Below, in pieces: positions 51,275-59,166 of a stretch of DNA of 64,000 nucleotides. The translations under genes and the position numbers were made by a program. Source of the stretch: Hyphomicrobiales bacterium (GTDB lineage Bacteria > Pseudomonadota > Alphaproteobacteria > Rhizobiales > Rhizobiaceae); NCBI GenBank assembly GCA_900471605.1, contig UCEY01000025.1:303251-367250 (forward strand). The letters run 5' to 3'. The notes beneath the pieces are model-generated. The model had not been told where the DNA came from and did no database searches. It worked only from the letters and a program-made list of their open reading frames with translations. The stretch's first letter is position 1. Every line of letters begins with the position of its first letter.

Positions 51275-52501
51275 ATGACCGCTTCGATCGATTTTGCATC
51301 GGTGATTGCCAAAGCCGAGAAACTGGGAAAGCGCTTTGCGCTCACCGCCCGGCACTATGACGAGACGGGCGAATTTCCCTTTGCCAATTTCGAAGCGCTT
51401 CACGAGGCCGGGCTGCTTGGCCTCGTGACCGGCATCCAACATGGCGGCCTCGGCGGCGGCCTGACGGAAGCGCTGGCGGTCGTTTCCGCCATCGCGCGCG
51501 GCGAGCCCTCCACCGCACTCGTCCTTTCGATGCACTACAACCAGCACTATGCGATCCGCGCTTCGGGCAAGTGGCCGAAACATCTGGTCGATCGGGTTAC
51601 GAAGGCCAGTCGTGAGGGCGTGGCGCTCATCAATGCCGCACAGGTGGAGCCGCGTGTGGGCTCGCCCTCTCATGGCACGCCGCCGGAAACCGTCGCCCGC
51701 AAAGTCGGCAACGAGTGGCGGATCACCGGCCACAAGACCTATGCGACCGGTATTCCGCTTCTGCGCTGGGTCTCGGTTCTTGCCATTACCGACGAGCCGG
51801 AGCCGCGCCTCGGTTCCTTCCTTGTGCCGACCAGCGCCGATGGCATCCGGGTGGAAAAGACATGGAACGCCACCGGCATGCGGGCCACCAACAGCGATGA
51901 TCTGATCCTTGACGATGTCGCGATCCCGCTGGAGGACGTGCTCGACATGGCGCCCGCCAGCGAAGGCATCAAACGCGACGAACGCCTGGGGGCCTGGTAT
52001 TTCAGCCTGGTTCCGGCGATCTATGACGGTGCCGCCCGCGGCGCCCGCGACTGGCTGATCGACTTCACGTCGAAGAGGGCGCCCGCAAGTCTCGGCGCTC
52101 CCCTTTCAACGGTACCTCGAATTCAGGACGGCATCGGCCAGATCGAGGTCTGGCTGACGGTGAACCAGCGCCTGCTGCGCTCCATCGCCGAGGATTTCGA
52201 TGCCGGCCGGCCGTTCGGCCAGGATGCTGCCGCCGTGAAGCATATCGTCATGGAAAACGCCATCGCGGCCACGACGCTGGCGCTGGAGCTTGGCGGCAAT
52301 CCCGGCATCAGCCGCGACAACCCCCTGGAGCGGCATCATCGCGATGCGCTTTCGGGAAAGGCGCATGCGCCGCAGAACAACCTGATCCGCACCATGCTGG
52401 CCAAGGCGGCACTCGGCAGACATGCCGCCGCATCCGTGGCCCCGCTCGAACCGGTGCCCGTCCGTCCTCATCCGCAACCGCGCCTCACCGTCGTCGGCTG
52501 A
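51275..52501 (+). CDS. Acyl-CoA dehydrogenase-fold flavoprotein between the two DszB-like genes
   Basis: A 408-residue protein of the acyl-CoA dehydrogenase fold. N-terminal helices (residues 5-60) precede GLVTGIQHGGLGGG; the beta domain holds EWRITGHKTYATGIPLL and the C-terminal helices follow. The C-terminus ends LERHHRDALSGKAHAPQNN rather than the DszC-type FDRxWRNxRT, so it is a different branch from the gene at 39436. It may be a flavin monooxygenase acting on a sulfur compound, or a true dehydrogenase. It starts 12 bases after copy 1 and ends 19 bases before copy 2. Confidence 0.83.
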   Translation: MTASIDFASVIAKAEKLGKRFALTARHYDETGEFPFANFEALHEAGLLGLVTGIQHGGLGGGLTEALAVVSAIARGEPSTALVLSMHYNQHYAIRASGKWPKHLVDRVTKASREGVALINAAQVEPRVGSPSHGTPPETVARKVGNEWRITGHKTYATGIPLLRWVSVLAITDEPEPRLGSFLVPTSADGIRVEKTWNATGMRATNSDDLILDDVAIPLEDVLDMAPASEGIKRDERLGAWYFSLVPAIYDGAARGARDWLIDFTSKRAPASLGAPLSTVPRIQDGIGQIEVWLTVNQRLLRSIAEDFDAGRPFGQDAAAVKHIVMENAIAATTLALELGGNPGISRDNPLERHHRDALSGKAHAPQNNLIRTMLAKAALGRHAAASVAPLEPVPVRPHPQPRLTVVG

Positions 52502-52520
52502 TAGTCAAGGAGCGCCTCCC

Positions 52521-53555
52521 ATGTCATCCCTCACCTCGGTCTGGTACACCCGCTGCCCGGCTCCGACGCCGCTCTCGATCGCACACCAGCTCGGGTGGAT
52601 CGACCGCCGGTTCCAATCCTCCGGCATCGCCGTCCGTTCGATCCGCGACAGCAAGGATCCTGTTGTTCGCCAGAGCCATTTCACTCATGCGCTCGACTAT
52701 TCCTTCCGGCAGGGTGGCAATATCCCGCCGATCTGGGCCCGCTCCGGCGGCCGGGAAACCCGGGTCGTCGGCATCACCACCACCGACGAATTCCAGGCGA
52801 TCATAGCGCTGCCTTCGTCCGGCATAAGAAACGGAGCCGACCTGAAGGGGCGGCGCATCGGCGTGCCACGCAAGCCGGACGAAAAGATCGTCGACTTCCA
52901 GCGAGCGACGGCCTTGAAGGGCATCGTCTCCGCCCTGTCGCTCGAGGGCCTGACCCATGCGGATGTCGACCTCGTTTATCTCGACAGCTCCGAGGCCACC
53001 CTGATCGAACGGGGCAATGCTGCCTTTCTCGGCCTGAAGCGCCGCTATCCCTACGGCGACGAACTTCTGGCGCTCGCTCGGGGCGAGATCGATGCCTTCT
53101 TCGTCAAGGGCGCGGAAGGCATCGTGCTCGCCAATCAGATCGGTGCCTCCGTCGTCTCGGAATTCGGCTTCCACCCGGATGCAAGGATTCGCATCAACAA
53201 CGGCACGCCCCGCCCGCTCACCGTCGATGCACGCTTCCTCGACGAGCATCTCGATCTGGTCACGGATCTGGTCGAAACCATCGGCGAGGTGGCGACCTGG
53301 GCAGAAGCCAATCCCGGCAAAGCGGTAGGTTTCATCGCCAACGAGATCGGCGTTGGCGAAGATGCGATCTGGGCGGCAAATGGTCCTGACGTATACCGGC
53401 ATCTGACGCTCTCGCTCGAGGCGGATCAGGTCGCCGCGTTCGACCATTTCAAGAACTTCCTGCTCGAATGGGACTTCATTCCGGCCGATTTCAATGTTGC
53501 CGCCTGGATCGACCACAGGCCGCTCGAAGCGGCAAACCGCCGGCTGGCCGCATGA
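52521..53555 (+). CDS. DszB-like sulfinate desulfinase (copy 2), periplasmic-binding fold
   Basis: A 344-residue paralogue of the protein at 50222, alignable throughout (SVWYTRCPAPTP, DYSFRQGGNIPPIWARS, EFGFHPDARIRIN). Cys12, His53 and Arg63 match the DszB catalytic positions, with the same 10-residue His-Arg spacing. There is no signal peptide; AAGGAG lies upstream of the ATG. The stop overlaps the next gene by four bases. Differences from copy 1 outside the core suggest a related but distinct substrate. It is unlikely to be a transporter subunit because no SsuB/SsuC-type genes are adjacent. Confidence 0.8.
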   Translation: MSSLTSVWYTRCPAPTPLSIAHQLGWIDRRFQSSGIAVRSIRDSKDPVVRQSHFTHALDYSFRQGGNIPPIWARSGGRETRVVGITTTDEFQAIIALPSSGIRNGADLKGRRIGVPRKPDEKIVDFQRATALKGIVSALSLEGLTHADVDLVYLDSSEATLIERGNAAFLGLKRRYPYGDELLALARGEIDAFFVKGAEGIVLANQIGASVVSEFGFHPDARIRINNGTPRPLTVDARFLDEHLDLVTDLVETIGEVATWAEANPGKAVGFIANEIGVGEDAIWAANGPDVYRHLTLSLEADQVAAFDHFKNFLLEWDFIPADFNVAAWIDHRPLEAANRRLAA

Positions 53556-54415
53556 GCCCGATCCTCGTCACCGGCGCAACCGGCAGGCTCGGCCAGCTCG
53601 TCGTGGAACGGCTCGTCGCGCAGAAGCTTCCCGTCCACGCCCTCACCCGCCACCCGGATGCCGCGCGCCAACTATTCGGAACGACTGTCCGGATCGTGCC
53701 GGGAGAGTTTGCCGACCGGATCTCGCTCGACACCGCCGTGCGGGGCATCGACCGCCTTCTGCTGCTGTCACCGATCAGCCAGAGCCTCGCTGCAAGTCAG
53801 ATCGCGGTTGTGAACGCGGCAAAAGCCGCCGGCGTCCGGCGCATCGTGAAGATTTCCGGCTCGGACTGGACGATCGACCCGCCCGGCGGCTCGATTGCCG
53901 GTGACGCCCACGCCGCGGTCGAGCAGCATCTCCGCCGCCTGCCGGTGGAGTCCGTTTGCCTGCGCCCGAACGCGTGGATGCAGGTATCGCTTGCCAATAC
54001 GATCAAACAGGTTCGCGCGGGCTATCCTGTGACGGCGGCAAACCTCGATGCCGGCGTGGGCTATATCGATGCCCGCGACATAGCCGATGTCGCGGTTCAC
54101 CTGCTTCTCGCCGATCGTATCGCTGGCGGAGCCCTGAACCTTACCGGTCCCGACGTGAAGACGCCGCGGCAGATTGCCGATCTCATCGCGACCGCGCTCG
54201 GACGAAGAGTTGCGGCAATCGCAAAGGCACCTTCTCCCATCGCGGCGGACGCAGATTTCGAGCACCGCGCCATTGCGCAGTTTTCGACCCTGATCGCCGC
54301 CGGCTGCGCCGCGGTGACGACGGATGTGGTCGCCTCTCTTCTCGGTCGACCGCCGCGCAGCGTGGAGGCTTTCATCTTCGAACATCTTGCCGCGCAAGCG
54401 GCGCTCGCCGGATAG
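53552..54415 (+). CDS. NAD(P)H-binding atypical SDR (NmrA/QOR2-like)
   Basis: A 287-residue Rossmann protein. ILVTGATGRLGQLVVERL at residues 4-21 is the NAD(P)-binding motif. The central part (LLLLSPISQSLAASQI; VKISGSDWT; CLRPNAWMQ) resembles NmrA-like quinone reductases. It starts at the ATG overlapping the DszB-like copy 2 stop; the frame further upstream is desulfinase gene. It is possibly a reductase that supplies electrons or reduces a quinone-like product; not a known flavin reductase. The function is uncertain. Confidence 0.82.
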   Translation: MSPILVTGATGRLGQLVVERLVAQKLPVHALTRHPDAARQLFGTTVRIVPGEFADRISLDTAVRGIDRLLLLSPISQSLAASQIAVVNAAKAAGVRRIVKISGSDWTIDPPGGSIAGDAHAAVEQHLRRLPVESVCLRPNAWMQVSLANTIKQVRAGYPVTAANLDAGVGYIDARDIADVAVHLLLADRIAGGALNLTGPDVKTPRQIADLIATALGRRVAAIAKAPSPIAADADFEHRAIAQFSTLIAAGCAAVTTDVVASLLGRPPRSVEAFIFEHLAAQAALAG

Positions 54416-54420
54416 AGTTC

Positions 54421-55674
54421 ATGAGCATTCCTTTCGTCGACATCGCTATCATTGGCGGCGGCCCGGGCGGCCTGGCACTTGCGCAGGGCCTGAAGAAAAA
54501 CGGCATCGACACCGCCGTCTTCGAACGCGACCCGGTCCGCGCCGATTACGTGCAGGGTTTTCGCATGCGCATCCGCCAGCGGGGTATCGACGCGCTTCGG
54601 GCCAACCTGCCGCCACATCTTTACGAAGCCTTCCTCGATACGCTCGGCCTCGCGCCGACCGAAAGCCTCGCACTCGACGAGCAATTCAACCGGCTCCACG
54701 ATGCCGGTCGCGGCAGCGTCGAGCCGGAAGATACGCATGTCGAAAAATCCGTCAGCCGCATCACGCTGCGCCAGATCCTGCTTTCCGGCCTCGACGGAAT
54801 CTTTCATAGCGGCAAACATTTCGAACGATACGCAGTTCAGCCGGATAACACGGTAATCGCCCATTTTGCGGACGGCTCGGCGGTGCGCGCCAATCTGCTC
54901 ATCGGCGCCGACGGGGCGGGATCGTCGGTGCGGCGCCAGCTCCTGCCCGATCTCTCGAGCATCGACACCGGCGTGCGGCGACTGGCCGGCAAGATCACGC
55001 TCGCGGACGCGGAGCGTCACGGCATCTCGCCGCTATTGACCGATTTCAACATGCATGTCCGGCCGCGCGACGGCCGCACGCTGATGATCACCAGCCATCG
55101 GGTCGATCCGGCCGCTTATGCCCGTCACGGCCTGATCGGCGCCGATGACCCGAGCCACGGAGATATTCCGGGGTTCCACTTCAACAACACGACCAGCTAT
55201 GCCTGGTGGAACACGGCCTATGACACCGACGAACTCGGGCCGGACAGGGCGCTCGAGACGCTTGACGGCCGAGCGTTGCTCGAAGCGCTCCTCGCGCGGA
55301 TCGCCCATTGGGACGAGCGGATCCTGAAACTCATCCGCCATACGGATCCCTCGACGGTTGCCTTCCTCAAGGTGAAAAGCTCGACGCCCGGCGCCGTCTG
55401 GCAGACCGGCCCCGTTACCCTGCTCGGCGATTCCATCCATGCCATGACCTATTTTCGTGCGCTCGGCGGCAATACCGCACTCTACGATACGGGCCTTCTC
55501 GTACCTCAGCTCGTCGCCGCCCGCCGCCACGGAAAACCGCAGACCGCCGCCGTCCACGACTATGAAAATGCCATGCGCACACACGGCTACGAAGCGGTTC
55601 GTTCCTCCCTGTCCGCAATGCTCAGCAATGTCGGCGCCGGCCGGCCGCTTCCGGCGGTCGCGGCTCCGCGATAA
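54421..55674 (+). CDS. FAD-dependent monooxygenase (PHBH/UbiH-type)
   Basis: A 417-residue class A flavin monooxygenase. FAD motifs are present in order: IIGGGPGGLALAQGL (residues 9-23), LLIGADGAGSSVRRQL (about 160-175), and LLGDSIHAMTYFRALGGNTA (about 339-358), which corresponds to the GD motif. The frame extends upstream in the preceding gene but homology starts at ATG 54421. It hydroxylates a ring or similar carbon skeleton using NAD(P)H. Five bases separate it from the previous gene. It likely acts on the carbon part of the sulfur compound. Confidence 0.87.
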   Translation: MSIPFVDIAIIGGGPGGLALAQGLKKNGIDTAVFERDPVRADYVQGFRMRIRQRGIDALRANLPPHLYEAFLDTLGLAPTESLALDEQFNRLHDAGRGSVEPEDTHVEKSVSRITLRQILLSGLDGIFHSGKHFERYAVQPDNTVIAHFADGSAVRANLLIGADGAGSSVRRQLLPDLSSIDTGVRRLAGKITLADAERHGISPLLTDFNMHVRPRDGRTLMITSHRVDPAAYARHGLIGADDPSHGDIPGFHFNNTTSYAWWNTAYDTDELGPDRALETLDGRALLEALLARIAHWDERILKLIRHTDPSTVAFLKVKSSTPGAVWQTGPVTLLGDSIHAMTYFRALGGNTALYDTGLLVPQLVAARRHGKPQTAAVHDYENAMRTHGYEAVRSSLSAMLSNVGAGRPLPAVAAPR

Positions 55675-55692
55675 ACTCAAGGAACAGATCCC

Positions 55693-56343
55693 ATGTCCAT
55701 CGTCGTCTTCGGCGCCTCCGGCAATATCGGCAGCAATATCCGAAAGGAAGCGCTGTCTCGCGGGCACCGGGTTACCGCCGTGACCCGCTCAACCGACCTT
55801 GAAGCCGAGGAGCGCCTGACCGCCCTCAAGGCCGATATCGCCGATGCCGACGATGTCGCGAAGATTGTTTCCGGCCATGAAGCGGTGATCAGCGCCTACA
55901 GTCCCGGCCTGCGCCGTCACTCTGCGGAAGATGCGGCCGAACTGATCGGCAAGGCTCATGACGCCCTGTTTGCCGGCATCAAACGAGCGGGCGTGCGCCG
56001 CCTCATCATCATCGGCGGCGTCGGCAGTCTTGAGGCAAGTCCCGGCACCGATGTGGTTGACAGCGATTTCTATCCCGCCGAACACAAGGCCCACACGCTG
56101 CGCAACCGGGAGATTCTGCGAAGCCTCAGACGTGGCGACCACGACCTCGACTGGACCTATGTCTCGCCGCCGCTCTCCATCAAGGCCGGCAAGCGCACCG
56201 GAAAGTTCCGTCTCGGAGAGGACCGGCTGCTGCGCGACGAAGCCGGCGAAAGCCGTATCTCGGAAGCCGATTTCGCGATCGCCATTGTCGACGAGCTCGA
56301 CGGGCGCAAATTCGTCCGCCGCCGCTTCACCGCCGCCTACTGA
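55693..56343 (+). CDS. NAD(P)-binding oxidoreductase, atypical SDR
   Basis: A 216-residue Rossmann protein. IVVFGASGNIGSNIRKEAL at residues 3-21 is the cofactor motif; RRLIIIGGVGSLEASPG and LDWTYVSPPLSIKAG resemble the YwnB-like NAD(P)-binding family. AAGGAACAG precedes the ATG. It lies between the FAD monooxygenase and the DszA-like gene in the same operon. A flavin-reducing function is possible but there is no specific evidence for it. Confidence 0.8.
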   Translation: MSIVVFGASGNIGSNIRKEALSRGHRVTAVTRSTDLEAEERLTALKADIADADDVAKIVSGHEAVISAYSPGLRRHSAEDAAELIGKAHDALFAGIKRAGVRRLIIIGGVGSLEASPGTDVVDSDFYPAEHKAHTLRNREILRSLRRGDHDLDWTYVSPPLSIKAGKRTGKFRLGEDRLLRDEAGESRISEADFAIAIVDELDGRKFVRRRFTAAY

Positions 56344-56370
56344 CCGCCCCGCCCCAGGATAACCAGACGC

Positions 56371-57723
56371 ATGACCAGCAAACAGCGCAAACTCAACCTC
56401 AACGTCGGCATCAATACCACCGGTTACCTTCCGGGCGCCTGGAAATACCGCACCGGCACCCGGCATGAGATTACCGATCCCGATTATTACCGGCGCCTGA
56501 CCGAGCTTGCGCACAGGGGTCTGTTCGACGCCGTGTTCTTCTCCGACCATCCGGCGCTCATGACCGATCCGAACGGCCGTCCCTTCCACACGATCGATCC
56601 GCTGATCCTCTCCACCGCACTCGCCGCCCAGGTGCCGGACATCGGCTTTGTCGCGACCATGTCCTCCACTTACAACTCGCCCTATAATCTGGCGCGCCGC
56701 ACCCAGTCGGCCGACATCGTTTCCGGCGGCAGGCTGATCATCAACATCGTTTCCTCCTTCAATCCCAACGTCGCCGCCAATTTCGGATCGGAGCCGCTGC
56801 CGCCGCGCCACGAACGCTACGCCAAAGCCTCCGAATTCCTCGACGTCGCCAAGAAGCTCTGGGCGAGCTGGGATCCGGCCCGCGAGGGCGAGGTGCCGGA
56901 AGACCGTTTCTGGGATGCGACGAGCGCCCACACGATCGATCACCAGGGCGCCTATTTCACCGTCAAGGGTCCGCTCAACGTGCCGGTCGGCCCGCAAGGT
57001 CATCCGGTCATCGCCCAGGCAGGCGCTTCGGAAGGTGGCATCGACCTCGCCGCCCGCCACGGCGAGATCATCTATTGCAACATCCTTTCCCGGCCGGCCG
57101 GCAAGGCCTTCGGCAAAAAGATAAAGGACCGGGCAGTCGCATTCGGACGCGACCCCTCCGGTATCCGCATCGTGCCCGGCCTTGTCGCCATCGTCGGCGA
57201 GACGCGCGAGGAAGCACTCCGCAAGCATGAACTCTTCAGCGGCGCCGGCTCCGAAGACGGCCTGATCGCCCGTTTCGTCAAGGAAAACGGCATCGACCCC
57301 AACGGTTTCGATCCGGATGCCATTCTGGATGCGGAGCGCTTCATCCCCGATCCGAACCGGCTGCAGGCCGTCGGCATGGGGCTCGGCTTGTCCGATCTTC
57401 TCACGCACGAAAGACTGACGGCACGGCAAGCCGTACGCAGGTCGGAAGGGCATCATCGGCTGGTTCTCGGTACGCCCGAGGAAGTGGCGGACGCGATCAT
57501 CGATCTCTGGGCTGACGGCACGGTTGACGGCTACACGCTGCAGCCGCCCCGCGCACCGGATGATATCGAGGAGTTCGTAGAGAAGGTCGTCCCGATCCTT
57601 CAGGACCGCGGCGTCTATCGTACCCGGTACGAGGAGAAAACCGTTCGCGAACGGTATGGCCTGCCCTTTCCGGACGCCGATACCGGCACCGGCAGAAGCG
57701 CCGTCGTTTCCCGACTGGGCTGA
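56371..57723 (+). CDS. DszA/NtaA/SnaA-family FMN-dependent monooxygenase
   Basis: A 450-residue LLM-class flavin monooxygenase, the normal length for the NtaA/SnaA/DszA branch. Family text: GAWKYRTGTRHEITDPDYY, ATMSSTYNSPYNLARRTQSAD (split around residue 105), FGSEPLPPRHERYAKASEFLDV, and VPVGPQGHPVIAQAGASEGG. DszA itself converts a cyclic sulfone to a hydroxyaryl sulfinate, the substrate of DszB. Its presence in one operon with two DszB-like genes is the strongest support for a desulfurisation pathway. It needs a separate flavin reductase. It is the last gene of the operon. Confidence 0.88.
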   Translation: MTSKQRKLNLNVGINTTGYLPGAWKYRTGTRHEITDPDYYRRLTELAHRGLFDAVFFSDHPALMTDPNGRPFHTIDPLILSTALAAQVPDIGFVATMSSTYNSPYNLARRTQSADIVSGGRLIINIVSSFNPNVAANFGSEPLPPRHERYAKASEFLDVAKKLWASWDPAREGEVPEDRFWDATSAHTIDHQGAYFTVKGPLNVPVGPQGHPVIAQAGASEGGIDLAARHGEIIYCNILSRPAGKAFGKKIKDRAVAFGRDPSGIRIVPGLVAIVGETREEALRKHELFSGAGSEDGLIARFVKENGIDPNGFDPDAILDAERFIPDPNRLQAVGMGLGLSDLLTHERLTARQAVRRSEGHHRLVLGTPEEVADAIIDLWADGTVDGYTLQPPRAPDDIEEFVEKVVPILQDRGVYRTRYEEKTVRERYGLPFPDADTGTGRSAVVSRLG

Positions 57724-58029
57724 GGCACGATCTTTGAAACGCCCGCGGCCGTGCGATGAAAGCTGGACGAACTCTTCCGCGTCTGTCAAAAGCCGCGCAG
57801 GACGCGACTGCCGTTAGATTTAGAACGGGGTCGCCCGTAGCAGTCCCGTCCATGCGCTGGTCGAACTCACCGAAACGGAGGTCGCTGCGCTTCGGCTAAG
57901 ACCTAGGGACGACGCCCCTCTTCGGCACGGGGAAAATCCAAACCACGCACACACCTGGCCCTTTCATGCCGATAAGGACGCACCGCCAGCCCTCATCGAT
58001 CGAACTTATCACATTCGACCGGTGCCAAA
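57724..58029. other. Border region, no gene seen
   Basis: About 300 bases between the sulfur cluster and the decayed gene. No ribosome site or conserved frame was found. Some short coding-like text near 57940-58020 may be the upstream end of the remnant. Confidence 0.4.
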
Positions 58030-58729
58030 TCCGATCGCAGCTACATCGACGCGCTGCCCACAATTCCCGACCGCTTCGCGGCAGTCGCGGGACCTGACGG
58101 CTGTTGGCAGCGGCTGCTCAAAATCTCCTTACCGGATTGGCCAGCAATCCACCCCTGGACTGGCTTCATGCTGCTTTTCACGACAGGGTGCCTCCCAGCC
58201 GATTATGCCGGCATCGTCATGGCGTCCGATCGAGGTGCTCGGGAAGTGCGGCAACCGATTCGCGGCGATCCAGCGCATCGCGGCCCATTTCTAAGTTTGC
58301 TCAACGTCGTTTTTTCAGGATGATGACGAGGGGCCGGAGTGGGCAGTCCAGGCCCATGCGCAGCCGGTCTATAACGGCGACACGCTGTTTCGGTGGATCC
58401 GTTTTTGAAAGGGCCGTTTCGGATCTGCTGTTTTGGCTGCAGCAGTCCTTGTTCGACGCGATCCGCAACTGCGTGTGAAGATCACCAAGCCGCTTTTTGC
58501 ATTAGAGACGCCGCTCGGGCTATGCCGCTCGGACTTCCTGATAGAGGCGACCAAAGGGGAATATCGGCCTGTAACGCTCATCATCGAGGCGTTCGGTATC
58601 GAGACCGAAGAATACCGGAAAGCCAAGGACGAGATCGGGCCGCGCATGAATTACCTCGGGCCGATCTTCAGTCTCTTTCCCGAGGACCTCGCCGAAGCGA
58701 ATGCGCCAGACGCCTCAAAGATTGGGTGA
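58030..58729 (+). pseudogene. Frameshifted gene remnant, family not recognised
   Basis: Coding-like text moves between frames. One frame gives RSYIDALPTIPDRFAAVAGP (from about 58039). A second gives EGPEWAVQAHAQPVYNGDTL, ending in a stop at 58406. A third continues FERAVSDLLFWLQQSLFDAI. The second frame then resumes as DPQLRVKITKPLFALETP to the stop near 58729. The pieces join into one protein if about three frameshifts are removed. The tail (SDFLIEA then LIIEAFG) has a spacing like PD-(D/E)xK nucleases, but I cannot name the family. It marks the edge of the conjugation locus. Confidence 0.6.
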
Positions 58730-58785
58730 TCGATAAGATCTGCTCTGCCGCAATCCGATGACGAGGCTGGGAGGGACAATGTCGA

Positions 58786-59100
58786 TCACTGATGTGGCGA
58801 GGCGGCCAGCTCACGTTTAGCGGCTGCCACCAAGGCTTCCTGAACAGGCGCCAGCATCTCAGGAGGGCAGCTCCCGAACATGCGCGACACGAGGTCATCA
58901 GCAAGTTCCGATAGCCGCGGCTTCAGCCGGTTCGGAAACAAGCGGTCAATTACAGTTGGGTCAGCGTCCAGGCGCTTCAATTCGGTCATTATCGCGCGCA
59001 TTTCAATTTCGCGCTCTTTCACCATTAGCCAAAGGCCGGGGTCGGCCCTTGTCCGCTCAAGACTGCGCTCGTCCGAAGACGACGTTCGAAAGGTGTTCAT
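58786..59100 (-). CDS. Hypothetical small protein downstream of virD4
   Basis: A 104-residue, mostly helical, charged protein without signal peptide or membrane segment (EREIEMRAIMTELKRLDAD in the middle). It lies 66 bases after the virD4 stop on the same strand and may be the end of the secretion operon. I do not recognise its family. A possible weak AGG ribosome site is near the ATG, and the start is not certain. Confidence 0.55.
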   Translation of the reverse strand: MNTFRTSSSDERSLERTRADPGLWLMVKEREIEMRAIMTELKRLDADPTVIDRLFPNRLKPRLSELADDLVSRMFGSCPPEMLAPVQEALVAAAKRELAASPHQ

Positions 59101-59166
59101 CCTGGCCCTGATATGCTTCTCCTGACAGTCGGGCGGTGCGCCATAATGCTCGCGGCCGCCGCGCGG

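Noticed and set aside
50222..53555. Reading the two 340-residue proteins as SsuA/TauA/NrtA transport binding proteins
   Set aside because: No signal peptide or lipobox at either start, no SsuB/SsuC-type genes adjacent, and the Cys-His-Arg pattern of DszB is kept in both.
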